Assembly: GCA_963777165.1 (NCBI GenBank)
Contig: CAVZPO010000022.1
Span: forward strand, 75,593 to 139,592
DNA from: DYJB01 sp963777165
Lineage (GTDB): Bacteria > Chloroflexota > Anaerolineae > Anaerolineales > E44-bin32
Reading direction: 5' to 3'
Length of the DNA stretch: 64,000 nucleotides
Under the pieces are notes generated by a model. The model did not search any database, was not told the origin of the DNA, and worked only from the letters and a program-made list of their open reading frames with translations. The first letter of the stretch is position 1, and each line of letters starts with the position of its first letter. Below, in pieces: positions 44,799 to 54,525 of this stretch. The translations under genes were made by a program, and so were the position numbers.

Positions 44799-45774
44799 AT
44801 GAACCCCTCCACAACAGTTCCGCTAGCCGCCCAGGCCATCGGCGTCAAGACCATTCCCACTGGCAGCCTTGTCGCAAACCCTCACAACCCGAGGATGCTC
44901 TTTGACAGAATTCCCCTTCAGATTTTGCGGGAGTCGATAGCCAAAGTCGGCATCCTCGTCCCCCTCACGGTCTACAGGAGCGCGGAGAATGACTCCTTCG
45001 TGATCCTTGACGGCCAACGAAGGTGGATGTGCGCGAGCAGGTGGGTCTGACCACAGTCCCGGTGAACGTCGTCGCAGAGCCCACGCTCGTGCAGAACATC
45101 GTCACCATGTTCCAGATCCACAAGCTGCGCGAAGACTGGGAGCTCATGCCTACCGCACTCAAGCTTGAGCTCCTTATGCAAGAGCTCGAGGAGCGAAACG
45201 ACAGGAAGCTGGCTGCGCTTGTTGGCCTGGACGAATCCGTTGTCGTCCGATGCAAGAAGCTTCTCACGTACCCTAGGAAGTACCAAGACCTCATGCTGGA
45301 CCCCGACCCGGAGAAGAGGATCAAGGCGGACTTCTTCATTGAGCTCTACACCGTCGCCACAGATCGCACAGTGAAATCCTTCGCGTGGTTCTCCCGCGAC
45401 AAGTTCACCCAGCGCATGCTCGAGAAGTACCTGTCACCTGCCGGTTCCATCAAGGCGGTCACCGACTTCCGTTTGATAAAGCAGCACATCAACAATGCCA
45501 GGAAGGCGGGCAAGGCCCGGTCAATCGATCGGCGGCTGAGGCAGTTTCAGGACGATGACGAACTCCCGATCTCCCATCTTTCCATACCATCTGCAAGCGT
45601 TGCTGCCACGGCGGCGGAAACTCAAGTCCCCTGGCCGAGAAGTTGACCGTCGCTTTAGGTGCAATCGAACCGGACGACTTCTATGGGGAGGAGGGGCTCT
45701 GGGGCGCCCTAGAGCGCCTAGCCGAGGTAATCCGCCATAAGCTCGATGATGCCGGCAGGAGGGCCCGGATGTGA
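44799..45774 (+). CDS. ParB-like nuclease-domain protein (frameshifted)
   Basis: About 325 residues. ATG 44799 has AAGGAG eight bases upstream. The N-terminal ParB/sulfiredoxin-like domain shows IPTGSLVANPHNPRML (box I), ESIAKVGILVPLTVYR and FVILDGQRRWMCA (box II). An indel at about 45035 moves the frame to EQVGLTTVPVNVV, then helical sequence LREDWELMPTALKLELLMQEL and KLAALVGLDESVVVRCKKLL, a likely KorB/HTH-type DNA-binding region. A second indel in CCCC at about 45630 leads to a C-terminus (LWGALERLAEVIRHKLDDAGRR) ending ATGTGA, overlapping the next GTG. Modern ParB domains bind CTP or act as nucleases; which applies is unknown. Confidence 0.8.
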
Positions 45775-46526
45775 AGCCTCCCCTGCCACCCAATTCGCCC
45801 ATCGACAAGGCGCGTCGCAAGACGTGGCTCTCTGCCCTCGCCGGCTATCAGGTCCCTGTCGACGGAGCAGGCATCGACGTGTGGCTCGCGCAGTTCTCCC
45901 GGCAACACAGGGATGTGGCCGCGAGAGTCCTCGACGCGACTCTCTTCATCCCCCAACGGGAAATGGCCGCGGGTCTGACAGCGGGGCTGCGAGCTCTTCC
46001 AGGATGGAGCGACGACCCGGCGGCAAGATCCGGAAGGTGGCGATTCGCGGCATTGTCTTCCAGTGCAGGGGAGAGCGGCGACGCAATGCTTCATCTCCTG
46101 CGCCGAGCAGCGGGCCTGTCTCCTGCGACCAACGGCCCACTCTTCATCTACCGAAGTGACATCCCTGGGCAGAGGTTCACCAGCCAAGATGCCCTTGTCC
46201 TGGTAGACGACTTCTCTGGGTCCGGCCTGCAAATCACCACGCAATAACAAGAATCCAGAACGAGACACCGCTCACAGTGGTAGCCCATACATGTCTTGGC
46301 CCGACCGCGAACGTCTTTTCCCCTGAATGTTCCCACTTTGACCAGGCCGAGAAGGACATCCTGCTTGAGTACTGTGGGATCGCTGAGCCGCAAATGCCCC
46401 CACGGATATGGAGAATGCGGCAACCTCGTCGCCTTCGCGCATGGGGTTCCGAACAATTCGATCCCAATCTTCCGCGTCGCCAACAAGCGATGGACGCCCC
46501 TCTTGTCCCCCGATCTGACGCTCTGA
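45771..46526 (+). CDS. Phosphoribosyltransferase-like protein, PRTase-CE type (frameshifted)
   Basis: About 252 residues. GTG 45771 overlaps the ParB-like stop. N-terminal VWLAQFSRQHRDVAARVLDATLF, then the PRPP-loop-like strand ALVLVDDFSGSG, and a C-terminal block GYGECGNLVAFAHGVPNNSIPIF followed by KRWTPLLSP. These blocks recall the PRTase-CE group described as conflict-system effectors; this assignment is from memory of the family pattern. Two cancelling indels lie at about 46235 and in CCCCC at about 46396; the middle part reads VVAHTCLGPTANVFSPECSH and FDQAEKDILLEYCG in the +2 frame. It completes the dam-parB-PRTase operon before attC 3. Confidence 0.65.
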
Positions 46527-46557
46527 CGCCCTTCATTGCATTGCCCTTCTGTTGCCC

Positions 46558-46714
46558 GCCCAAGTGCTCTCTAAATCCCCGGCAGGTCACCAGGATCTTC
46601 GGCTGACCCGGCGGGCGGCGCCTTCGGTGCCGCTTGCTCTGCCAGCCGATGGAGCGCACAATCCTGCAGGGTTTGCCCGCTTCCGCCGGGACCCTAGGTT
46701 CGAGGCCGTTCGGC
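46558..46714 (+). other. attC recombination site 3
   Basis: 157 bp, same length as site 2. GCCCAAG (46558-46564) and GTTCGGC (46708-46714) are slightly degenerate R''/R' boxes. The interior shares GTCACCAGGATCTTCGGCTG and the GGCGGGCGGCGCCTTCGGTG block with site 2. Confidence 0.75.
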
Positions 46715-46748
46715 GGCACAGGTCCAACTTCTGCGGAGGTCTTTCGCA

Positions 46749-47391
46749 ATGATGCATCGCCATAGCGTAGTTCTAGCCCTTGCATTCTTCGCACTCATCC
46801 CGATTGCCGTCACCGGCTGCGGCTCGACACCTAACGAGACCGCCGCGACGACCGAGGCCGGAGTTGATGAGGCGGCTCTCCAATGGTCCTCGCCGCCTCT
46901 CATGCAGATCGATCCTTCCAAGTCCTACGAAGCGGTGTTCAAGACAGAGCTCGGCGATTTCAGGGTGCGGCTCTTTCCCGATCAAGCACCGATCACGGTC
47001 AACAACTTCGTCTTTCTCGCCACGCAGGGTTACTTCGACAACACGACGTTCCACCGTGTGTTGCCCGGTTTCATGGCCCAGGGTGGCGATCCCACCGGCA
47101 CCGGCGCAGGCGGGCCAGGCTATACCTTCGAGGATGAGTTCGACCCGGATCTCCAGTTTGACAGGCCAGGCTTGTTGGCGATGGCCAATCGATGGGCCAG
47201 ATACCAACGGAGGGCAGTTCTTCATTACGTACGCCCCAACGCCTCACCTCACCGGCCTTCACACCATCTTTGGCGAAGTCGTTGAAGGTGCTGAAGTCCT
47301 CAACAAGCTGACGCCGCGGGACCCGCAAGCCAATCCCGACTTCCAGGGCGATCGTCTGATTTCGGTTGAGATCATTGAAACCGACGGCTAG
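46749..47391 (+). CDS. Cyclophilin-type peptidyl-prolyl isomerase lipoprotein (frameshifted)
   Basis: About 213 residues. ATG 46749 follows GGAGGT by eight bases. Lipoprotein signal (ALIPIAVTGC), then a cyclophilin domain: FKTELGDFRVRLFPDQAPITVNNFVFLA, FHRVLPGFMAQGGDPTGTGAGGPGY (catalytic FHR..Q region) and GQFFITYAPTPHLTGLHTIFGEVVEG. The frame breaks at about 47192 after LLAMAN; the other frame continues GPDTNGGQFFITY. It acts on prolines of exported proteins at the cell surface. It opens cassette 4. Confidence 0.9.
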
Positions 47392-47469
47392 ATGGTGCCC
47401 GGGAACGAGCCGCACGAAAACCGCAAGAGGCAGCTCCGAGAACGATCAAACGAGAGGGTTTCGCCACAC

Positions 47470-48348
47470 ATGAAGATTCACCTGGTAGACGGTACATACG
47501 AGTTGTTCCGAAATCACTTCGGCGCGCCCCCGAAGATGCCCCCGACGGCCGGCAGGTCGGCGCGACGCTCGGGCTGATGCGAAGCCTGTCGATGCTGCTC
47601 AACACCCCGGGGGTCACGCACGTCGCCTGCGCCTTCGACCATGTCATCGAGTCGTTCCGCAACAAGCTGTACGCCGGATACAAGACCAGCGCCGGCGTCG
47701 ATCCGGACCTGCTGGCACAGTTTCCGCTGGCCGAGCGGGCCGTCCGTGCACTCGGGGTGACCGTCTGGCCGATGGTCGAGTTTGAAGCCGACGATGCCCT
47801 GGCCACGGCCGTAGAACGCTTCAAGAACAACAAAGCCGTCGATCAGATCGTCCTGTGCTCACCCGACAAGGATCTGGCGCAGATGGTCTCGGGCAAGCGG
47901 ATCGTGTGCTGGGATCGCCGGCGCGAGATCGTCATGGACGAAGCCGGTGTCGTGGCGAAGTTCGGCGTGCGGCCGCAGTCGATCCCGGATTGGCTGGCGG
48001 TGGTGGGTGATTCCGCCGATGGCTACCCGGGCCTGCCCGGCTGGGGAGCCAAGTCCGCCTCCGCGGTGCTTGCGCGCTTCAAGCATCTGGAAGCCATCCC
48101 GAACGATGCGGGCAAGTGGCGGGTGAAGGCGATCACGCCGGGGCGCGCCGCACGCCTGGCGGAAACCCTGGCCGGGCGGCGTGAAGAGGCCGCTGCTCTA
48201 CCGGAAGCTGGCGACGCTGCGTACGGATGCCCCGCTTCATGAGAAGCTGAGCGACCTGAAATGGCAAGGCGCGCATGTTCGGCTGAAGGGATTGTGCCGC
48301 GAGCTGGGAGATCAGCGCATCCCGGAGCGAGTTACCCGCTGGCGATAG
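47470..48348 (+). CDS. 5'-3' exonuclease, PolI-N/FEN family (two frameshifts)
   Basis: About 292 residues of the stand-alone flap-endonuclease/PolI N-terminal family. N-terminal MKIHLVDGTYELFRNHFGAP; after an indel at about 47540 the frame gives DAPDGRQVGATLGLMRSLSMLL. Metal-binding acids are present in VEFEADDALAT, LCSPDKDLAQMV and VGDSADGYPGLPGWGAKSA (helix-hairpin-helix). A second indel at about 48190 restores PLLYRKLATLRTDAPL. Stop TAG 48348. A role in DNA repair or replication is likely. Confidence 0.87.
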
Positions 48349-48482
48349 GAACGACCGATCATGATCGGCCTGTGACCTGGCGGGCGATGTGCATGCCTCC
48401 ACAGCCGTGGCCAAAGATGCGCGGCATGCACCGCCGCTGACCCGGAGCCTTGGTCGGCGAAGCAATTACAAATGGACATTCG

Positions 48483-48882
48483 ATGAACTACCACATCGTG
48501 GTCGAACTCGGACTTCCGTGCCCACTTCGATGGCCGTGTGTACACCCCCTCCGGTCTGCACCAGGATGGGTTTGTGCATTGTGCTTTCGAGATTGCGGTG
48601 GTCCCGGTTGCCAATGACTACTTTGCTGGTGCCACGGACCGGGTGCTCCTGCTCGAGATCGATCCCACCAGGCTCACATCCGAAACCCGCTACGAAGAGG
48701 CGGCCCCCACCCTCAGCGGCGGATCTTCTCACCTGGCGAGTGCTTCGCAGTTCCCGCATGTCTACGGTCCGATCAATAGGGCGGCGATCACGGCCGTTGG
48801 CGTGCTCGGCAGGACTTTGGGGGGCTATGCGTGGCCGAGCCGCTTTCTGCCCCTCGACTTGTTCCTGGCTGCCGATCCGTAG
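48483..48882 (+). CDS. DUF952 family protein (frameshifted)
   Basis: About 133 residues. MNYHIVV at the start, then after an indel at about 48505-48515 SDFRAHFDGRVYTPSGLHQDGFVHCAFE, VANDYFAGATDRVLLLEIDPTRL and FPHVYGPINRAAITAVGVL. The HIV..GFVHC..FPHVYGP pattern is the DUF952 signature; biochemical function is unknown. Last gene of cassette 4. Confidence 0.82.
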
Positions 48883-48883
48883 G

Positions 48884-48988
48884 CTCGCCTCCGACGAAAC
48901 CGCCCTGGCGACCCGCCAGAATCGACGACCGCGGGGTCTTCGGCCCTAGAAGGACACTAGGGCCTTCGATTGCCTGAGGCTGTTCGGC
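48884..48988 (+). other. Degenerate attC-like site 4
   Basis: Ends CCTGAGGCTGTTCGGCGCC (GTTCGGC 48982-48988), matching the end of site 3. The interior has the stem GGCCCTAG/CTAGGGCC around AAGGACA. The 5' box is not clear. Confidence 0.45.
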
Positions 48989-49083
48989 GCCAGTTAGAAC
49001 GAGTAAGAGAGGAAGTCAGTGAATGAAGGTGTTCTTAGGGGGTCGCTTCACATCATGTGGGATGAACTTCTGGGAGGATGCGG

Positions 49084-50205
49084 ATGATGAACGAATTGCA
49101 GGGGACTGGGATGGCCGGGACTATCCCTGCCCGTGGCGGATGGGTCAGGGATTGGCACCGCTGGGCGCCCTACGCGGCAGTTGCATGGTCCCTCGTCTAC
49201 GCCGCGCTGGGGGTGTACTGGACGGTGAGCGGGCGCGGATTCCCTTACGCCCCCGAGCTCGTGTCTGGCTTCGCGGGGCCGGTGGCGGGACGGTTCGGGC
49301 CGGGCGTGGCTTGGATCGTCGTGATCTCGGCAGGCCTTCCGGCGGCGGCGCTGGGAGTGACGATGTTGCGCGGGGTGCGAAGCAGGGCGCTCCGGCCTCT
49401 CTTCATATCCGCCGGAGCACTGCTCGCCGGGGTCCTCCTGCTGCTCATGACCGACATCACCCTGCTGATCAATCTCGCCTACGTCCCCTATGCGGTTGTC
49501 GGGCTCCTCACAGGCGCTGAGTTCGGCCAGGTCTACCTGGAGGCTTTGACCCAGTGGACGGCAATGCACCAGTCGCTGTGTCTCATCGGTGGGTTCCTCT
49601 GGCTGGCGGGCACCGTCAGCTACGCCCGCCGGAGTGGGGAGGCCTGCCTGTATTGCGGCCGTCGGGATGACCCGGAACAGGGGAACAGCCCCGACCACGC
49701 GGCGCGCTGGGGCCGGATTGCGGTGTATGTGGCGATGGTCGTGCCAGTTCTCTACGCCCTCACCCGCTACGCTTGGGCGCTGGGGTTCCCGCTGGGAATC
49801 AGCGAGGAGGTCCTGCGCAAAGGCCAAGAGAGTGGCGAGTGGACCTCGGGGCTCTTCCTGGCGACCTTCGGCGTGGTGGGGGCCGCCCTCATGCTCGGTC
49901 TGGTACAGCGCTGGGGCGAGGTCTTCCCATCCTGGATGATCGGCCTTGCCGGGCGCCGGGTGCCCATGGCTCTGGCGATGATCCCGGCCTCGATCGTGTC
50001 CGTGCTGCTCATGGTGGGCGGCATCAGTATATGGTCCAGTTACGCTCAAATCGCCGAAGCGGCGGTGGGCAGTGGGCAGGATTTCAGCATCGTCGTTGGC
50101 CCCACCCTGTTATTCCCGGTCTGGGGCGTCTCGCTCGCTGTAGCGACACTGGGGTACTACTATCGGAGGCGTGGCCCGTGCAGCGTGTGTGGTCGTGGTG
50201 CATAG
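49084..50205 (+). CDS. Polytopic membrane protein with two CxxC pairs
   Basis: About 373 residues, roughly eight to ten hydrophobic segments (WAPYAAVAWSLVYAALGVYW, WIVVISAGLPAAALGVTM, LFISAGALLAGVLLLLMTD, IAVYVAMVVPVLYALTRYAW). A cytoplasmic-looking loop carries CLYCGRR and the C-terminus ends CSVCGRGA, so the two CxxC pairs may form a zinc site or redox pair. ATG 49084 is six bases behind GGGAGG. I recognise no family. It is the sole gene of its cassette. Confidence 0.78.
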   Translation: MMNELQGTGMAGTIPARGGWVRDWHRWAPYAAVAWSLVYAALGVYWTVSGRGFPYAPELVSGFAGPVAGRFGPGVAWIVVISAGLPAAALGVTMLRGVRSRALRPLFISAGALLAGVLLLLMTDITLLINLAYVPYAVVGLLTGAEFGQVYLEALTQWTAMHQSLCLIGGFLWLAGTVSYARRSGEACLYCGRRDDPEQGNSPDHAARWGRIAVYVAMVVPVLYALTRYAWALGFPLGISEEVLRKGQESGEWTSGLFLATFGVVGAALMLGLVQRWGEVFPSWMIGLAGRRVPMALAMIPASIVSVLLMVGGISIWSSYAQIAEAAVGSGQDFSIVVGPTLLFPVWGVSLAVATLGYYYRRRGPCSVCGRGA

Positions 50206-50759
50206 TGCGATTCTGAAAGGGGAAGCGTCTGCTGTTACCCCTTGAGGATCCGGACGCACACCTACCTTGACCGACCATCCCGCCCATCCAGCGTGTGCCA
50301 ACCCAACAAGCGGCAGGTCGACCGGTTCTTCCGATCCCTGATCGTTGATCCTTCGGGCACTATCTCCATGTGGAGGGAATTGACGCCGGACTACTCGCTG
50401 AGGCCCTGGCAAACTAACGGGATCCCGCTAAGGTCGACCGGGATGAACCCTGCCACGATCGCAGGGCCTACGGCAGTGTTCGATCCTGGAAGGACACCAG
50501 GACCTCCGGCTGACACGGTGGGCGCACGGATAGAGAAAGCGCGCTGGCCGCACCAAGGGTTCTCGGCATGTCGGCTTGCCATCCCGCGCGGTCGGGGTGG
50601 AATTTGTCTTGGTCGCCGGCTGGGCATCCAGCGTGTGCAGCGCTGGCCGCTTCCGTCGGGCAGCTTCCCGTCACGAACTGGCCACTTCGTGGCTCGAGAC
50701 CATGGGGCGGTGAAGGCAATATCCCTCGCCGATGCCTATTCACGGAGTTCGAGAATGGA
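50206..50759. other. Intergenic region holding attC-like site 5
   Basis: No gene. Apart from the attC-like element at 50466-50708 nothing is recognised. Confidence 0.5.
50466..50708 (+). other. Degenerate attC-like site 5
   Basis: Starts GCCTACG and ends GGCTCGAGACCATGGGGCGG. Internal CAGGACCTCCGGCTGACACG and GCTTCCGTCGGGCAGCTT align with CAGGATCTTCGGCTGACCCG and GCTTCCGCCGGGCAGCTT of sites 2-3. The GTT core is changed, so it is probably inactive. Confidence 0.5.
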
Positions 50760-51582
50760 ATGACCAACGACACGGATCGATTGATCGCCGTCTTGGAAGG
50801 GATGAACCCCCTGCGCGAGTCGGTGCTGAGGGCGGCGATCGATGCCCTTCACCTGCCGCGAGGCTCGCGGGGATTGGACATCGGCTGCGGCCTGGGAGAT
50901 CAGGCCATCCTCCTGGCAGCTGCCATCGGGCCTACCGGTCATGTGACGGGATTGGACATCTCCTGGCCCTTAGTGGATTGCGCTTGCCGGAGAGCCAGCG
51001 AGTTGCCGCAGGCCGGTGGCATCGCCTTTCAGCAGGGCGACATGATGCTGCTGCCCTACGCTGCAGGGTGCCTACGACTGGGCTTGGAGCGTCGACTGTG
51101 CAGGGTATCCTGCCGGCGACCTGCTCCCCATCCTGAACGGCGTAAGCCGAGTGGTCCGCCCCGGCGGCGTGATGGCCCTGCTCGGATGGACTTCCCAACA
51201 TTTGTTGCCCGGGTACGAATTGCTAGAGGCAAGACTGAACGCAAATTGCTCGCCTTACTCCCCGTTCCTGGATGATAAGACACCTCGGACGCACTTTCAA
51301 AGAGCCACGCACTGGTTCAACCAGGCAGGGTTCACCGGGATCACCTGCACGACTCTCGTCGGCCAGGTGCAGGCGCCTGTGCGCCCCGAGATCAGGCACG
51401 CCATGACACTCCTCTTCGACATGCTCTGGGCGGGGTCAATCGCTCAGGCGTCAAAGCCTGACATGGAGGAATATCTCCGATTGTGTTCGCCGAGTTCGCC
51501 CGACTTCATCGTTGATGTACCGGAGTACTCTGGCTTCTTCACGTACACGATGTTCACCGGCAGAGTGAGATCGGTCCCGTAG
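50760..51582 (+). CDS. Class I SAM-dependent methyltransferase (frameshifted)
   Basis: About 273 residues. Motif I GLDIGCGLGDQAILLAAAIG near residue 40, TGLDISWPLV (acidic post-strand residue), and VVRPGGVMALLGW. The frame breaks at about 51067 (GCAGGGTGCC); the adjacent frame supplies AYDWAWSVDCAGYPAGDLLP and rejoins the long C-terminal part with THWFNQAGFTGITCTTLVG. Resembles UbiE/arsenite-methyltransferase-like enzymes; substrate unknown. Confidence 0.82.
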
Positions 51583-51585
51583 CCT

Positions 51586-51833
51586 GCCCGACACCTTGCG
51601 GGTGCCCTAAGAGGGCGCCCGAATCCAGGCAGCGTCATCCGGGACGAACGATGCGGGCGGCTGGCCGCGGCGGGAGCTTGCCTGGCCCGTCGGCGTACCG
51701 TAGAATCCGGCGAGTCGCCTGCTTCCACCGGATGACTGTCTGACCAAGCCCGCAGAACGTCGCCAGGTCCACAGCCCATCCTCCCTGCGGCGCAGATGTC
51801 AGCCAGGAAGGCCCGCTCAAGACCGTTGGGCGG
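51586..51833 (+). other. attC-like site 6
   Basis: Starts GCCCGAC and ends CGCTCAAGACCGTTGGGCGG with an intact GTTGGGC core (51827-51833). The interior CTGGCCCGTCGGCGTACCGT aligns with CTGGCCCGCCGGCGTGGTCT of site 2. Confidence 0.6.
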
Positions 51834-51916
51834 ATCTCGGCACCCGGGAAGTGTCTGTACGCTTCCCCTCACTGATTCTTCGCAGCTCCGTGCGACCCCC
51901 ACCAGGAGTCTGGCCA

Positions 51917-52768
51917 ATGACAATCATGTCGATCCGAGGAGTCCCTCTCTTCGTGAAAGTCATCGGACAGGGATATCCGCTGGTGCTCATGCACGGCGGC
52001 CCTGGACAGGATTACACCAGCTTGTTGGATCTCAAGGCACTGGCGGATCAGTTCACCCTGATCTTCTATGACCATCGGTGCAACGGCCACTCGATGGGGG
52101 CTGACCTGTCCTCCATGACCTGGGAGAACCTGACGGCAGACGCGGATGCGCTGCGCCAGGCGCTGGGCTTCGACAGGTGGGCGGTCCTCGGCCACTCCTT
52201 TGGTGGCCAGGTAGCCCTGGAGTATGCGCTCCGCTATCCGCAGGCCCTCTCGCACCTGGTACTCATGAATACCGGGGGCGACAACTGGTGGGTGCAGCAG
52301 CACGCGCCGGAGTTGATTGGCAAACGCGGCTACAGTGCCGCCGCCGTGGAAGCGGCTCGCCGATTCTTCAACGGCCAGGTCACGGTCGGCGAATACTTGC
52401 CGGCCTTCTTCAAGTTCGCCTGGGCGTACTTCTACCGCGTCAACCTCCTGGCGTTGGCTCGCGAGGTGGTTCTTGGCCCGCGGCCAACGTTACGACCCGA
52501 AACCACGATCTTCGGTTACAGCCGGCTGCTGAATGGCTGGACGGTCATGGACCGTCTTGGCGAGATCAAAGTCCCAGCGCTGGTCATCGCCGGGCGCCAT
52601 GACTTTCTGTTCCCGCCGGAACACCAAGCGATCCTTGCCGATCGACTACCGAACGCGGAGTTGGTACTCGTCGAGCGTGCTGGTCACAATCCGCACATGG
52701 AGCGGACCGCGGAAGTCATCCGCGCGATCAGGGACTTCGTCGGAGCACCGAATCCCAGCCCTGCGTGA
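51917..52768 (+). CDS. Alpha/beta hydrolase, proline-iminopeptidase-like
   Basis: 283 residues. Oxyanion motif MHGGPGQDY near 32, nucleophile elbow LGHSFGGQVALEYA, acid in VIAGRHDFLFPPE and His in ERAGHNPHMER. HGGPG plus the acid/His spacing fits the proline iminopeptidase/tropinesterase-like branch; true substrate unknown. ATG 51917 follows CAGGAG by seven bases. The frame is intact. Confidence 0.88.
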   Translation: MTIMSIRGVPLFVKVIGQGYPLVLMHGGPGQDYTSLLDLKALADQFTLIFYDHRCNGHSMGADLSSMTWENLTADADALRQALGFDRWAVLGHSFGGQVALEYALRYPQALSHLVLMNTGGDNWWVQQHAPELIGKRGYSAAAVEAARRFFNGQVTVGEYLPAFFKFAWAYFYRVNLLALAREVVLGPRPTLRPETTIFGYSRLLNGWTVMDRLGEIKVPALVIAGRHDFLFPPEHQAILADRLPNAELVLVERAGHNPHMERTAEVIRAIRDFVGAPNPSPA

Positions 52769-52871
52769 CGGCCCGACGCCTCCCGGGGGATCGCGAGGAT
52801 CTGCAACCCTTCCAGTCCGTTCCGTTCCCAGCCTACCCACCATGCTCACATCGGCGAAACGTAGGACACCC

Positions 52872-54464
52872 ATGAACACAAAGAGGCTCCTGGTCGGATC
52901 CCTGGCCTTTGGCGCCGGACTGGCTTTGGCCCGCAAGCTCTTCGCGACGACCGCGTCCGGCGGGACCGTCACGCGACCGCGCTGTCCTATGACGGCGATC
53001 GACGCCTACATCGAACAGCAGATGCATCGCCTGAAGATCCCTGGCGTATCGCTCGCCGTCGTCGAAGGCGACAAGATCGTGCACGTGCGCGGCTTTGGCC
53101 GGGCCCGCCCGGGCGGTGAGGCGCCGACGCCGCAGACGCCCTTCGTCCTGGGATCCACGACCAAGTCCTTCACCGCGCTCGCGGTGATGCAGCTCGTCGA
53201 AGGCGGAAAGATCGAGCTGGATGCACCCGTCCAGCGCTACCTGCCCTGGTTCCGGGTGGCGGACCCCGAGGCCTCCGCCCAGATGACCGTGCGCCACCTC
53301 TTGAACCAGACCAGCGGCCTGCCCATGCTAGCGGGGATGATCGCTCTGGCCGACTTGGACGATGATCCAGGCGCCACCGAGCGTCAGGCGCGGGCCTTGT
53401 CCACACTCAAGCTCGCTCGACCGGTCGGAGCCGCCTTCGAGTACAGCAACCTGAACTACAACCTGCTGGGGCTCGTCGTCGAGGCCGCCAGCGGCGAGTC
53501 CTACGCGGACTACATCCAGCGGCATGTCTTCGCGCCGCTTGGAATGAGCCACAGCCACACTTCGCAGGCGGCGGCGAAGAGGGACGGCCTGGCGGTGGGC
53601 CACCGATACTGGTTCGCACACCCCGTTGCCATACGCGATCTGCCGCTCCCACGCGGATCTCTTCCGTCGGGCCAGCTCATCTCCAGCTCGGAGGACATGG
53701 CGCACTACCTGATCGCCCATCTGAACGGGGGCCGCTACGGGAGCGTTCAAATCCTCTCGCGCGCCGGCATCGATGAGCTGCATCGCGGGGTGGCGGAACA
53801 GCGGGTGATGGGTGCTTCGGTGGCAGCGTACGGCATGGGATGGTTCGTCACCAGAATCGGCCGGACGACGGTCGTCTCGCACGGCGGCAACGTGCCCGAC
53901 TACTCATCCTACATGGCGCTCTTGCCGGAGCAGAACAAGGGGGTCGTCCTGCTCGTCAACGCCGACCACTACGGACTGCCCTTCATCCTGATGGAGGTTG
54001 GGGACGGTGTGTCCGCCCTGCTTGCCGGCCAGGAACCGCCGCCCATCCGGCTTGGCTTCCTGCCGTGGGTCATGCGCGCGTTGCCCCTGATCCCGCTGCT
54101 CCAGACCGCGGGCGTCTTCGCCACCTTGCGGCACTTGCGTCGCTGGCGCCGGAACCCGGCAACTCGTCCAAGCCGTGGCCGCCTGTGGGGGGCGCATCTC
54201 CTGCTCCCGCTGATCACGAACCTCTCGCTGGTCGCCGTCCTGGCGTATCTGTGGTCCGGAGGTCTGCTCCGCTACATGCACCTCTACAATCCTGACGTTT
54301 CCTGGATTGCCCGGACCAGTGGCAGCTTCGCCGGGATATGGGCCTTCCTGCGCACAGGGTTGGTCCTCGGTGCACTGGGAGGGTCCCCATCTGCACGACC
54401 TTCCGTGGATCGGCCCAGCAGAACCCGTGGAGCCGTCAGGCCACACCGCCACAGAAGTTGCTGA
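52872..54464 (+). CDS. Serine beta-lactamase-like hydrolase with C-terminal membrane segments
   Basis: About 530 residues. After an N-terminal export-like helix, a class C/AmpH-type domain (about 40-380): SxxK in LGSTTKSFTALAVMQL, YSN in FEYSNLNYNLLG, and HGG in VVSHGGNVPDYSS. About 130 residues with three hydrophobic segments follow (LPWVMRALPLIPLLQTAGVF, LLLPLITNLSLVAVLAYLW, GIWAFLRTGLVLGALGG). This domain plus membrane tail is seen in exported esterase/peptidase relatives, not classical resistance enzymes. The last about 30 residues are Arg/Pro-rich and may follow an unseen frameshift near 54375. Confidence 0.85.
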   Translation: MNTKRLLVGSLAFGAGLALARKLFATTASGGTVTRPRCPMTAIDAYIEQQMHRLKIPGVSLAVVEGDKIVHVRGFGRARPGGEAPTPQTPFVLGSTTKSFTALAVMQLVEGGKIELDAPVQRYLPWFRVADPEASAQMTVRHLLNQTSGLPMLAGMIALADLDDDPGATERQARALSTLKLARPVGAAFEYSNLNYNLLGLVVEAASGESYADYIQRHVFAPLGMSHSHTSQAAAKRDGLAVGHRYWFAHPVAIRDLPLPRGSLPSGQLISSSEDMAHYLIAHLNGGRYGSVQILSRAGIDELHRGVAEQRVMGASVAAYGMGWFVTRIGRTTVVSHGGNVPDYSSYMALLPEQNKGVVLLVNADHYGLPFILMEVGDGVSALLAGQEPPPIRLGFLPWVMRALPLIPLLQTAGVFATLRHLRRWRRNPATRPSRGRLWGAHLLLPLITNLSLVAVLAYLWSGGLLRYMHLYNPDVSWIARTSGSFAGIWAFLRTGLVLGALGGSPSARPSVDRPSRTRGAVRPHRHRSC

Positions 54465-54525
54465 AGAAGACATGGCCACTCTGGGAGTCGGATTGCGCCG
54501 GTTAGCGGATGGAGGACAACGCAGC

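Noticed and set aside
43919..46526. Classical restriction-modification system
   Set aside because: The methylase has no recognisable restriction endonuclease partner; the neighbours are ParB-like and PRTase-like.
52872..54464. Clinical-type class C beta-lactamase resistance cassette
   Set aside because: The membrane tail and sequence style fit the broad serine-hydrolase family; nothing indicates antibiotic hydrolysis.
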